A DNA stretch of 25,911 nucleotides from CBFDBF01 sp050293315 (GCA_050293315.1 JBNKMS010000011.1:1-25911); one strand, 5' to 3'; shown: positions 1-6,881, numbered from the stretch's first letter. A program made the numbers and translations. Notes: generated from the letters alone by a model not told the origin.

Positions 1-296
1 CGGCCCCTTTCAGGCCGAATCCTCACGGGACTGCGATGCTCGGGGTAACACACGGGTTATGGGGTGGCTCCCCTACCTCCTCCGACGCAGCCGAGTACCG
101 CAACCGCAACAGGATAAGGCCCGTAGGGGCGCCACAGGGAAGTGGCGCCTCCAGCGAGGGATATGGATATCCCTCCGCTGGAGCCCCTGGGGCGGTGAGG
201 AACGCAGGGTACCCGAAGGGCAAGTCGTGGAGTGTCTTTTTCTTTCGCCTATTTCTTTTGGACAAGCAAAAGAAATAGGCTCGTAGCCTGTGCTGG
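1..296 (+). repeat. Dispersed structured repeat, copy A
   Basis: This roughly 295-base non-coding element recurs at 9741-10037 (minus strand, full length) and 10026-10201 (plus strand, 3' part). Shared landmarks, in order, are a start near GGCCCCTT.CAGGCC, the phrase GATAAGGCCCGTAGGGGCG, hairpin 1 (128-149, 8-bp arms GGCGCCAC/GTGGCGCC), hairpin 2 (151-181, GAGGGATAT/ATATCCCTC inside a CCAGC/GCTGG stem), GGAGCCCC, a GCAGGGTACCCG phrase, TTTTTCTTTCGCC, and terminal hairpin 3 (247-280, 14-bp arms GCCTATTTCTTTTG/CAAAAGAAATAGGC, loop GACAAG), followed by CTCGTAGCC. Stem sequences differ between copies but stay paired. The copy may begin before base 1, since the window starts inside or exactly at its left edge. 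Open frames here on both strands are probably by-products of GC-rich palindromes. Confidence 0.85.
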
Positions 297-476
297 AGGT
301 ATGGGAAATGCTCTGAAGGAGGAAGGCTACGAAATTAGTTACCGAAACTGATCAAATCATTTGATCTCACGATCAAATCGCGGAGGCGATTAGGCTGCGA
401 AATTTATTACAGGGTTTGCTAACTGAAGAATAGAAAATGCCCTAATGGCTACAAAATGTATTACTCCAGTAATTCA
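278..476 (+). repeat. Tail array of GGCTrCGAAATT motifs after repeat copy A
   Basis: After the terminal hairpin, a short motif (consensus GGCTRCGAAATTWRTTACCG) occurs at 325 (GGCTACGAAATTAGTTACCG), 393 (GGCTGCGAAATTTATTAC) and, degenerate, 448 (GGCTACAAAATGTATTAC), so the spacing is 68 then 55 bases. Between the first two lies a palindrome, GATCAAATcATTTGATC (350-366). The same motif with similar spacing follows the other element copies. The last palindrome, ATTACTCCAGTAAT (460-473), overlaps the ampD stop codon. No gene is seen between 1 and 460. Confidence 0.65.
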
Positions 477-1006
477 AAAAAGTGATCCCAATCAAACGCT
501 GGCCCGGGATCACTCTTGCGTCCCGGTGCGATATCGCTGTGCCCCTTGATGCGGTCGGTAGTTATGGCGGGGAACAGCTCCATGATCTGGCGGGTGGTTG
601 CGGCCAGGGTCTGGTACTGCTGCTCGGTGTAGGGTGTATCGTCGGTACCCTCCAGCTCTATCCCTATGGAGAAGTCATTACACTGTTCACACCCCTGAAA
701 TGAGGAGGCACCGGCGTGCCAGGCACGCTGTTGTAGAGGCACGTACTGGATCAACTCACCACCGCGCCTGATTAGTAGGTGGGTGGAGACGGTCAATCCC
801 GCTATCTCTTGGAAGAAGGGGTGCATCTCCGGATCCAGCCGGTTGTGGAAAAGGTCATTCAGCCAGGGTCCGCCGAACTCTCCCGGTGGCAGGCTGATGT
901 TATGGATCACCAGCAGGTTGACGCTGGTCCCTGGTGGTCGCTCGTCCTGGTTCGGCGAGTTCTGCTGAGACGCTTGCGACAACAGAATGGTGTCGTCACA
1001 ACTCAT
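461..1006 (-). CDS. ampD: 1,6-anhydro-N-acetylmuramyl-L-alanine amidase AmpD
   Basis: This is a cytosolic zinc amidase of peptidoglycan recycling. It cleaves the lactyl-L-Ala bond of anhydro-muropeptides and so lowers the AmpR/beta-lactamase inducer pool. The 181-residue length matches E. coli AmpD (about 183). An amidase_2 fold is visible. The zinc ligands are His35 in VIHNISLP, His156 in KGHSDIAPGRKSDPG and Asp166, with Lys164 and Glu118 at the expected catalytic places. WHAGASSF (96-103) is the usual substrate-side motif. There is no signal peptide, as expected for AmpD rather than AmiD. The ATG overlaps the stop of the upstream CBS gene by four bases (ATGA), so translation is probably coupled. 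Being last in an operon with a DUF1538 pair, a P-II-like and a CBS gene is unusual. nadC, the classical AmpD neighbour, lies about 5 kb away. Confidence 0.93.
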   Translation of the reverse strand: MSCDDTILLSQASQQNSPNQDERPPGTSVNLLVIHNISLPPGEFGGPWLNDLFHNRLDPEMHPFFQEIAGLTVSTHLLIRRGGELIQYVPLQQRAWHAGASSFQGCEQCNDFSIGIELEGTDDTPYTEQQYQTLAATTRQIMELFPAITTDRIKGHSDIAPGRKSDPGPAFDWDHFFELLE

Positions 1007-1404
1007 CTGTTTTGCAGCCCCTTCACCACCATGTCAGTGAAGCTGATGATGCCGATAACCTCGCGGTTCTCAACCACCGGTGCACGTGATAGATCGAAGC
1101 GGGCAAACAGACGGGCGCAGTAGCGGATGTCCATCTCTGGGTTTATGGTAATTACCGGTTTTGACATGATCTCGTATATGTTGACTCGGTCTGGTGCCCG
1201 ATCTATCGCCAGCACCTGTTTGGCAATATCAGAGAGCATCACCATACCGTATTCGTCATCATCGTGCCGACGTTTTACGATTAGCGACTTGGCTTCTATA
1301 TGCATCATGGTGTCGAGCGCGTCCTGCACTGTGGCCATGCCATCGACCATATCAAAATCTGTTTTCATGACATCACGTACTCTGATTGGGCTGTTGGTTT
1401 TCAT
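1003..1404 (-). CDS. Twin CBS-domain protein
   Basis: This 133-residue protein is essentially two CBS motifs (a Bateman module) and nothing else. CBS1 spans about residues 10-65 and ends in YGMVMLSDIAKQV. CBS2 spans about 78-130 and ends in VIGIISFTDMVVKG. Each has the late G-x-[S/T]-x-x-D type pocket that in this family often binds the ribose of AMP, ATP or related nucleotides. With no catalytic or membrane part, it is probably a regulatory subunit acting in trans. Its start overlaps the P-II-like stop by four bases (ATGA) and its stop overlaps ampD the same way. Its likely partner is the DUF1538 pair encoded upstream, as a nucleotide-sensing subunit; that partnership is inference from context. 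Confidence 0.9.
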   Translation of the reverse strand: MKTNSPIRVRDVMKTDFDMVDGMATVQDALDTMMHIEAKSLIVKRRHDDDEYGMVMLSDIAKQVLAIDRAPDRVNIYEIMSKPVITINPEMDIRYCARLFARFDLSRAPVVENREVIGIISFTDMVVKGLQNR

Positions 1405-1751
1405 ATTTCCTCCTCTACCATACGGCTTAGCTGTGCTATCTGCTGATTGATGCCGACCGCATCTTCAACATCTATCTGAAAGGCGATACCGCTGTCCGGC
1501 TGATCATCAAACTGGCCCACCTCGGCTATGGTCTCCAGTATATGGCGACTCAGATGCTCCTCTACCAGGAGCAGGACAGCGTCCCTTTGGGTCTCAAGAT
1601 TGAGGCCAAAAAACGTCTTATTGTTCTCCAGACCCTCCCCGCGCGCCTGATTGATTACTGTAGATCCGGTTGCCCCGGCCTTGCGTGCGGCATCCAGGAC
1701 AAGATTGGTCTTCTTGTCTTCAACTAGGGTAATAATAAGTTTAAAGTGCAT
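1401..1751 (-). CDS. P-II-like signal protein
   Basis: This 116-residue protein has the P-II ferredoxin-like pattern: an initial FKLIITLVED strand, GATGSTVINQARGEG (about 26-40) before a T-loop-like segment, and GIAFQIDVEDAVGI (88-101) at the position of the GlnB C-terminal strand. It is probably trimeric and binds an adenine nucleotide or another small ligand between subunits. The T-loop is short and lacks the uridylylated Tyr51 context of GlnB/GlnK, so it is a divergent P-II-like protein rather than a GlnD substrate. The ATG at 1751 is chosen over an upstream in-frame start at 1802 because it has a GAGG Shine-Dalgarno and follows the DUF1538 stop by two bases, whereas the longer form would overlap that gene by 49 bases. 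Confidence 0.88.
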   Translation of the reverse strand: MHFKLIITLVEDKKTNLVLDAARKAGATGSTVINQARGEGLENNKTFFGLNLETQRDAVLLLVEEHLSRHILETIAEVGQFDDQPDSGIAFQIDVEDAVGINQQIAQLSRMVEEEI

Positions 1752-1753
1752 GA

Positions 1754-2539
1754 CTAATCCTCGCTGTTGCGTGGTTCTTTGAGTGCGCGTTTGGCGTGCC
1801 ACTCGCTGAGTTGGGCGTAGGCCATAACGCTGATGATTGGAAACAGGCTGGCAAAGGCGATCAGGCCAAAGCCATCCAGTAGCGGATTGCGCCCCGGGAT
1901 ACTGGATGAGAGACCCAGTCCAAGTGCGGCCACCAGTGGCACAGTTACTGTTGAGGTGGTAACGCCGCCGGAGTCGTAAGCCAGGGCAATAATAGATTTC
2001 GGGCAGTACATCGTCTGAATTATGACCACGATATAACCGGCACTAATGTAGTAGTGGAGTGGGGTGCCGCTGACGATGCGATAACTGCCAAGTGCGATCC
2101 CAAAAGCCACACCAATGGCCACGGCGATGCGCAGGCCCCATGTTCCGACGGCGCCGGCAGAGACCTGGTTGGCCTTGATTGCCACCGCAATAAGGGCCGG
2201 TTCGGCTATGGTGGTAGAGAAGCCGATGGCCGCGGCGAACAGATAGAGCCAGAGGTAGTGGTGGTGCTCGTCCGCTCCGGGTACTAATCCAAGGAACTCC
2301 GGTGAGGTCAGCTGACTGGCCATCAACCTACCAAGCGGGAACAGCGCCTGCTCCAACCCCTGGAGGAAGAAGGCCAGCCCCACAAGTACCAGTATGAATC
2401 CGGCCACTATCTGCTTTAGATTGGCGATCGGGCGGCGCAGTACAAATATCTGGAAGCCAAACATGATGGCCGCTATCGGTACAACATCGCGTACCGTACT
2501 GAGCAGGGCATCGATAAAACTGAGCAGGCCGGTAATCAC
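1754..2539 (-). CDS. umpB: DUF1538 (UmpB-type) membrane protein, second half of a pair
   Basis: This 261-residue hydrophobic protein has about seven to eight predicted membrane segments. DUF1538 hallmarks are present: TTIAEPALIAVA (about residues 108-119), AYDSGGVTTSTVTVPLV (about 187-203) and DGFGLIAFASLFPI (about 222-235). From memory, a paired DUF1538 system (UmpA/UmpB) from Halomonas was reported as a two-component Na+(Li+,K+)/H+ antiporter. On that basis this pair may be a cation/proton antiporter or related transporter. It shares all hallmark motifs with the adjacent upstream gene, so the two are paralogous halves; many genomes carry a single fused protein of about 500 residues. Its ATG overlaps the upstream stop (ATGA), implying coupled synthesis and a heteromer. 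The C-terminal tail is charged and cytosolic-looking. Confidence 0.88.
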   Translation of the reverse strand: MITGLLSFIDALLSTVRDVVPIAAIMFGFQIFVLRRPIANLKQIVAGFILVLVGLAFFLQGLEQALFPLGRLMASQLTSPEFLGLVPGADEHHHYLWLYLFAAAIGFSTTIAEPALIAVAIKANQVSAGAVGTWGLRIAVAIGVAFGIALGSYRIVSGTPLHYYISAGYIVVIIQTMYCPKSIIALAYDSGGVTTSTVTVPLVAALGLGLSSSIPGRNPLLDGFGLIAFASLFPIISVMAYAQLSEWHAKRALKEPRNSED

Positions 2540-3282
2540 AGCAGCATCCCGTAACCCATCACGAAGATAATTGGGGTCAGCGAGGCGAAGGCGATCAGCC
2601 CGAACCCATCGGTCATCGGGTTAAGTCCCTTGATGCTGGTAGCCAGGCCAATGCCAAGGGCGGTAACCAGAGGTACGGTTATGGTAGAGGTGGTTACTCC
2701 ACCGGAGTCATAGGCTATGCCTATGATCTCAGGCGGGGCGAAGGCGGTCATTACTACTACCCCAATGTAGCCGCCTATGATCAGGTACTGTATCGGCCAT
2801 CCCCTGATGATCCGCAGTACGCCGATAACAATAGCGAGTCCAACCGAGAGTGCCACGGTAAAACGCAGACCGGAGGCGTAGTCGGTCATGGCCTGTTCCG
2901 TGTGCGTGATCATCCCGCCGGCTGCCGCTACCTCTGCCGCCTCTTCAGCCACTGCGATCAGGGCCGGTTCAGCAATGGTGGTGCCAAAGCCCAGGGCAAA
3001 GGCGAAGGTCAGGACCCAGAATAGACTCCCGTGGCTGGCGAAGTCGCGGGCCATCGATTCACCTATGGGGAAGAGGCCGATCTGCAGGCCATGAACAAAC
3101 AGGGTAAGACCGACAACCACTAGTAGAACACCTATGCCCAGGTTGAGTAGGTCGGGTATCGGCTGTTGTAGTACAACGAGTTGAAAAAAAGCGATTACCC
3201 CTACAATGGGGAGCAGGTCCCTGATGCTGTTCAGTAGCGAGCTTCCAAGATGTATCACTATCTTTCTCACACTCCAAAACAT
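2536..3282 (-). CDS. umpA: DUF1538 (UmpA-type) membrane protein, first half of a pair
   Basis: This 248-residue multi-pass membrane protein is the first gene of the five-gene operon. It has the same hallmarks as its partner: GTTIAEPALIAVAEE (about 100-114), AYDSGGVTTSTITVPLV (about 190-206) and DGFGLIAFASLTPI (about 225-238). An acidic, alanine-rich insert (EEAAEVAAAGG) follows the first motif. The conserved Glu and Asp inside hydrophobic segments could be ion-binding sites; that is inference. The function is probably cation/H+ antiport as for UmpAB, but no substrate can be read from sequence. The ATG at 3282 is the first in frame after the divergent regulatory region. The upstream gap contains a TGTGA-N4-TCACA palindrome and a GC hairpin. 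Confidence 0.87.
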   Translation of the reverse strand: MFWSVRKIVIHLGSSLLNSIRDLLPIVGVIAFFQLVVLQQPIPDLLNLGIGVLLVVVGLTLFVHGLQIGLFPIGESMARDFASHGSLFWVLTFAFALGFGTTIAEPALIAVAEEAAEVAAAGGMITHTEQAMTDYASGLRFTVALSVGLAIVIGVLRIIRGWPIQYLIIGGYIGVVVMTAFAPPEIIGIAYDSGGVTTSTITVPLVTALGIGLATSIKGLNPMTDGFGLIAFASLTPIIFVMGYGMLL

Positions 3283-3313
3283 AGCATGAACAGATCGCGG
3301 GATTCAGCATAAA

Positions 3314-3327
3314 TGTGAGTTTTCACA
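3314..3327. promoter_or_regulatory. TGTGA-N4-TCACA palindrome upstream of umpA
   Basis: A perfect palindrome of 5-base arms with a four-base spacer lies 32-45 bases upstream of the umpA ATG. The half-sites are those of CRP/Vfr, but the spacer is two bases short of the CRP norm. It is directly followed by the hairpin AGGCCC-GATCA-GGGCCT (3327-3343). It could be an operator for umpA or a chance palindrome. Confidence 0.3.
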
Positions 3328-3415
3328 GGCCCGATCAGGGCCTCCCCATAGACTAAGATTTTGCTGGGAAATTTGCCTTAGGAATTAAATTCTGCGAGAT
3401 TGGGGTCACAATTTA

Positions 3416-3444
3416 TTGAACTGGATGGCTCTGTGGTAGATAAA
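3416..3444 (+). promoter_or_regulatory. Possible sigma-70 promoter for the DUF1631 gene
   Basis: TTGAAC (3416-3421) and GATAAA (3439-3444) are separated by 17 bases in an AT-rich stretch (TAGATAAATATATATAGG). Transcription would start near 3451, leaving a leader of about 130 bases before the chosen ATG. This is a pattern match only. Confidence 0.35.
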
Positions 3445-3454
3445 TATATATAGG

Positions 3455-3470
3455 TGTGATTGACTTCACG
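3455..3470. promoter_or_regulatory. CRP/Vfr-like site TGTGA-N6-TCACG
   Basis: TGTGATTGACTTCACG differs from the CRP consensus TGTGA-N6-TCACA in one base. It sits just downstream of the predicted -10, at or after the expected transcription start, a position that usually gives repression. It lies between divergently transcribed umpA and the DUF1631 gene. No crp gene is in the window, so the regulator is unknown. Confidence 0.35.
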
Positions 3471-3582
3471 GGCTATTTTCTCAATAGAATCTATAGTCCA
3501 CACAGGGAGTTCTGCACTGTATAAGTGCATTTTCAGACTGCAGGAGGCGGCCTGGGATGCTATATCGCAAAGTGGGTGTGTT

Positions 3583-5937
3583 ATGGTCCAGCGTGACAAT
3601 ATTTTACCATTCGATGGTGACCAGCGGAGTGCCGTTAAGATCAGCCTTACTCAGGAGGAGTATGAGGGCGTAAAGAGTTGTCGCAAGGTTATGGTATGGA
3701 TACTGCCACGGCTACTTGGCGGGATGTTTGAGAAACTGGATGATGTGCTATTTGACCTGTCCAACAAGAAGGATAACGGTGACCAACAGATAGCCTATTT
3801 CCACGCTATGCGGGAGTTGCGCAGGGAGCAGGAGAATCTGCAGGACAGCTTCCAGCAGCACATGATGCGTGGCTTTGATCAATTCTGGAAGACCGGCAAG
3901 CCTGATATCGCCACTGCGGATGGCAAGCAGGAGGCGGACAGTGGCGATGATCTCATGCTGGTTGCTGACGACGAGCTGGAGGATTCACTGGCGATAACCA
4001 GTATGACCTCTAAGAGTGAGAACCGTTACTCGCGTGAATTGTATGCGATTGAGCAGCGGTTTGGTGCTTTGACTCGCGGTTTGACCGTCGATAGCAAGAA
4101 CAATCCTCTGGATCCGTCCAGGATCTGTGAGGCGTTCCAGGAGGCGTTAAATCCTCTGGAGCTGGAAGTGACAGCCAAGCTGGTAGTCTACAAGCTGTTT
4201 GATCGTGAGGTGATGGCTGGATTGGGCAAGCTCTACAACAGCGTCAACGATGTATTGGCGCAGGCCGGAGTATTGCCAAAGTTGACCCCGAAGGTGAAAC
4301 CCAATCAGGGGGCCTCTGGTCCTGTCGGCGGCTCTGCGGTGGCAACCGGTAGTACTGCAGGTGGTGCCGTTAGCCGACAGGAGCAGGTGTCGGATGCTGT
4401 AGATGATGTCATGGGGTCTGGCGATACTGTTGTCGTTGACCGGGAGTTTTTTGCCAACCTGCAGGGTCTGTTGGACCGGCGTCGCGGTGGCTATATCCCC
4501 ACAGACAGCCAGGCCATAGTTGTAGATACAGGCCAGATAGTGGCCGCACTCTCCAGTCTGCAGCAGGGTGAACACCTGTCGTCAGATGCAGGGATGGGCG
4601 GTCAGGACCTGCGAGGATTACTGCGGCAGGAGCTGAATGTTGATCAGAAGGGTGGCGCCTTCACCTCTTCGGACAAAACAGATGAGAACATGATCGATGT
4701 TATATCGATGCTGTTCGAGTTTATTCTGGAAGATCGCAACCTGCCTGACACCATCAAGGTGTTGCTCTCCAGACTGCAGATCCCGATGGTAAAGGTTGCA
4801 CTGCTCGACAAAGAGTTCTTCTATCGCCAGGGCCATCCGGCACGACAACTGCTAAACAGTCTGGCCCAGGCAGCGCTGGGTTGGTCTGATGATGGTGACC
4901 GTTCGGCCGGGAGCCTGTACGGCAAAATAGAGTCTATTGTAGGCCGAGTATTGTCGGACTTCGATCAGGATATTTCCCTGTTCGCAGAGTTGGACAAAGA
5001 GTTTGCACAGTATCTGGAAGGGGAGAAGCGTACCTCCAGTCTGGCAGAGGAGCGCGCAACCCAGGCAACTCGTGGCAAAGAGCAGCTGGCAGTTGCTAAA
5101 CGCCAGGTAGAGGATGAGATAGCAAAACGGTGTGAGCAGTACGAAGGCATCCCCAAGGCAGCGGTTGAGCTGTTGCAGTTCGGCTGGAAGGATGTGCTGA
5201 TGCTTACCGCCCTGCGCCAGGGGGTCGAAGGCGAGGAGTGGAAGGAGAGAATCTCCATGCTGGACCAGCTGTTATGGAGCGTAACCCCCAAGAAGAGTCT
5301 GGAGGAGCGACGGGAGCTGTTGCAGATCATTCCTGGCCTGCTCAAGGGGCTGCGTGTAGAGCTGACGAATATCAGCTTTGACCAGCATAAGATGATACGC
5401 CTGTTTAAAGAACTGCAGGCCTGTCACATGGCATGTCTGCGCGGTGAGGTGATCCCCGGGATTGACCCAACAACCCTGCCATCTGCGAAAAAAGAGCAGG
5501 TGGAAAAGCAGGAGAAGCAGGAGAAGCAGGAGAAGCAGGAGAGGCAGGAGAAGAGAGAGGCCGATGCGAATGCCGATGTAATAGTGAGCGAAATAACGCC
5601 ACGGGAGAAGAGTAAGAGTGCTCCGATTAAGACCGGCACCCTTGCCGATACCAGTATCTATCTGCGTAAGGCAGAGGAGGTTCCCCTAGGCAGCTGGTTT
5701 GAGTTGAAGGGTAAAAACGACACCAGCAGACGGGTCAAGCTTGCCTGGAAGAGTGGTGTCAGCGGGAATCACCTATTTGTAAACAATAAGGGCATTAAGG
5801 TACTGGAGATAGGTCTTGAGGAGCTGGCTGAGTACATGCGTACGGAAAAGATGCTATTGCTGGCCGGGGCGGACAAGCCGCTACTGGATCGTGCTCTAAC
5901 ATCTATTGCAGACAATCTGCAGGCAGCAGAGGCGTAG
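3583..5937 (+). CDS. DUF1631 family protein
   Basis: This 784-residue soluble protein has no signal peptide. The N-terminal part carries the DUF1631 pattern LDDVLFDLSNKKDNGDQQ followed by YFHAMRELRREQ. The middle is helical with charged segments, including an acidic, Gly/Ser-rich linker around 240-290. Near residues 641-655 is a low-complexity EKQ run encoded by five 9-base tandem units. The last 80 or so residues (PLGSWFELKGKN..., then VKLAWKSGVSGNHLFVNNKG) look like a small beta-barrel of PilZ type, which would suggest cyclic-di-GMP or protein binding; that is inference. No enzymatic motif is recognised. The ATG at 3583 is chosen; an in-frame TTG at 3460 would add 41 residues with no better ribosome site, and the start is uncertain. 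A strong terminator follows. Confidence 0.85.
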   Translation: MVQRDNILPFDGDQRSAVKISLTQEEYEGVKSCRKVMVWILPRLLGGMFEKLDDVLFDLSNKKDNGDQQIAYFHAMRELRREQENLQDSFQQHMMRGFDQFWKTGKPDIATADGKQEADSGDDLMLVADDELEDSLAITSMTSKSENRYSRELYAIEQRFGALTRGLTVDSKNNPLDPSRICEAFQEALNPLELEVTAKLVVYKLFDREVMAGLGKLYNSVNDVLAQAGVLPKLTPKVKPNQGASGPVGGSAVATGSTAGGAVSRQEQVSDAVDDVMGSGDTVVVDREFFANLQGLLDRRRGGYIPTDSQAIVVDTGQIVAALSSLQQGEHLSSDAGMGGQDLRGLLRQELNVDQKGGAFTSSDKTDENMIDVISMLFEFILEDRNLPDTIKVLLSRLQIPMVKVALLDKEFFYRQGHPARQLLNSLAQAALGWSDDGDRSAGSLYGKIESIVGRVLSDFDQDISLFAELDKEFAQYLEGEKRTSSLAEERATQATRGKEQLAVAKRQVEDEIAKRCEQYEGIPKAAVELLQFGWKDVLMLTALRQGVEGEEWKERISMLDQLLWSVTPKKSLEERRELLQIIPGLLKGLRVELTNISFDQHKMIRLFKELQACHMACLRGEVIPGIDPTTLPSAKKEQVEKQEKQEKQEKQERQEKREADANADVIVSEITPREKSKSAPIKTGTLADTSIYLRKAEEVPLGSWFELKGKNDTSRRVKLAWKSGVSGNHLFVNNKGIKVLEIGLEELAEYMRTEKMLLLAGADKPLLDRALTSIADNLQAAEA
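5503..5547 (+). repeat. 9-bp tandem repeat inside the DUF1631 gene
   Basis: Five direct units of GAGAAGCAG (first GAAAAGCAG, last GAGAGGCAG) encode a Glu-Lys/Arg-Gln run. The unit is a multiple of three, so slippage would change linker length without a frameshift. It sits just before the C-terminal barrel-like domain. Confidence 0.85.
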
Positions 5938-5954
5938 CTCATTAGTGATAGCGT

Positions 5955-5993
5955 GGCCGGAGTCAGGTATAGTGCCTGACTCCGGCCTTTTTT
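5955..5993 (+). terminator. Rho-independent terminator after the DUF1631 gene
   Basis: Perfect 13-bp arms GGCCGGAGTCAGG (5955-5967) and CCTGACTCCGGCC (5975-5987), loop TATAGTG, are followed immediately by six T residues (5988-5993). It lies 18 bases after the DUF1631 stop and separates that gene from nadC. Confidence 0.93.
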
Positions 5994-5997
5994 ATTG

Positions 5998-6038
5998 GGG
6001 CCTATTAACTTAATTTTAGATCTTCAAGTAACAGGCCC
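5998..6038. promoter_or_regulatory. Imperfect inverted repeat just before nadC
   Basis: GGGCCTATTAACTT (5998-6011) faces AAGTAACAGGCCC (6026-6038), ending three bases before the nadC ATG. It would bury the ribosome-binding region if it folded in mRNA, or could be an operator. No strong Shine-Dalgarno is seen before nadC, which makes the structure more noticeable. Function unproven. Confidence 0.3.
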
Positions 6039-6041
6039 TAA

Positions 6042-6881
6042 ATGGAAGCAAGATTACCGAGCAGAGAGACGATTCAGGAGCAGGTGCGGCAGGCGTTGGC
6101 CGAAGATATCGGACCGGGAGACCGTACCGCGATACTGATCCCGGAAGACAAAACCTCTTCTGTGCAGGTGGTCAGTCGAGAGGCGGCGGTCATATGCGGT
6201 CAGGCTTGGTTTGATCAGACCTTTTTCCAGCTTGATCCCTCGATCCAGATTCGCTGGTTGGTACAAGATGGAGAAGAGGTTGAGCCGGATGAGGTGGTCT
6301 GCAGGCTTAAAGGCAACACCAGGGCACTGTTGAGTGGAGAGCGGACGGCACTGAACTATCTGCAGACACTCTCGGGAACGGCCACCGTGGCGCGCGCCTA
6401 CGCCAAGGCGGTAGAGGGGACCAAGGCGCGTATTCTGGACACCCGTAAAACCCTGTCTGGTCTCAGATTGCAGCAGAAATATGCGGTTGCCTGTGGCGGT
6501 TGTGATAACCATCGCATCGGTCTATATGATGCGATCCTGATCAAAGAGAACCATATCATCGCGGCCGGCTCAATCCGGGCGGCAGTGGAGGCAGCGATCC
6601 GGCATGCACCGGAGCTGGAGATTGAGGTCGAGGTTGAGGATATAGCAGGTCTGGAAGAGGCCCTGGAGGCCGGTGCAAGACGTGTTCTGCTGGATAATTT
6701 CTCCCTGCAGCAGCTACGTGAGGCAGTACGGATTAATGGCGGCAGAGCGCGACTAGAGGCCTCTGGTGGGGTTTCACTGCAACGCGTCAGGGAGATTGCA
6801 GAGACCGGGGTAGACGATATATCGGTGGGCGCCCTGACCAAGAATGTTACTGCGGTCGATCTCTCCATGCGGTTTGTCTAG
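6042..6881 (+). CDS. nadC: Quinolinate phosphoribosyltransferase (nicotinate-nucleotide pyrophosphorylase, carboxylating)
   Basis: It converts quinolinate and PRPP to nicotinate mononucleotide, PPi and CO2, the third step of de novo NAD synthesis, in the cytosol. The 279-residue length is typical. Family motifs in order are EDIGPGDRTA (21-30), ERTALN (100-105), DTRKT (133-137), GGCDNHR (152-158), KENH (168-171), EVEVE (195-199), LLDNF (216-220) and EASGG (239-243). The Arg, Lys and His residues of the phosphate- and quinolinate-binding sites are all in place. The gene stands alone between a terminator and a minus-strand small ORF. In E. coli nadC is next to ampD; here about 5 kb containing the DUF1538 operon and the DUF1631 gene separates them. 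Confidence 0.97.
   Translation: MEARLPSRETIQEQVRQALAEDIGPGDRTAILIPEDKTSSVQVVSREAAVICGQAWFDQTFFQLDPSIQIRWLVQDGEEVEPDEVVCRLKGNTRALLSGERTALNYLQTLSGTATVARAYAKAVEGTKARILDTRKTLSGLRLQQKYAVACGGCDNHRIGLYDAILIKENHIIAAGSIRAAVEAAIRHAPELEIEVEVEDIAGLEEALEAGARRVLLDNFSLQQLREAVRINGGRARLEASGGVSLQRVREIAETGVDDISVGALTKNVTAVDLSMRFV

Noticed and set aside
23..286. Open frames of 75-80 codons on both strands in repeat copy A, and similar ones at 9814-10183
   Set aside because: They lie wholly within the palindromic repeat, overlap each other in several frames and lack ribosome sites. Their similarity to each other follows from the repeat itself.
1752..1802. Longer N-terminus for the P-II-like protein
   Set aside because: It would overlap the DUF1538 gene by 49 bases, adds a basic low-complexity leader with no P-II match, and the internal ATG has its own GAGG site.
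3460..3582. 41-residue N-terminal extension of the DUF1631 protein from a TTG
   Set aside because: It starts with a rare codon within the CRP-like palindrome and at the predicted promoter, and has no DUF1631-like sequence. The choice remains somewhat uncertain.
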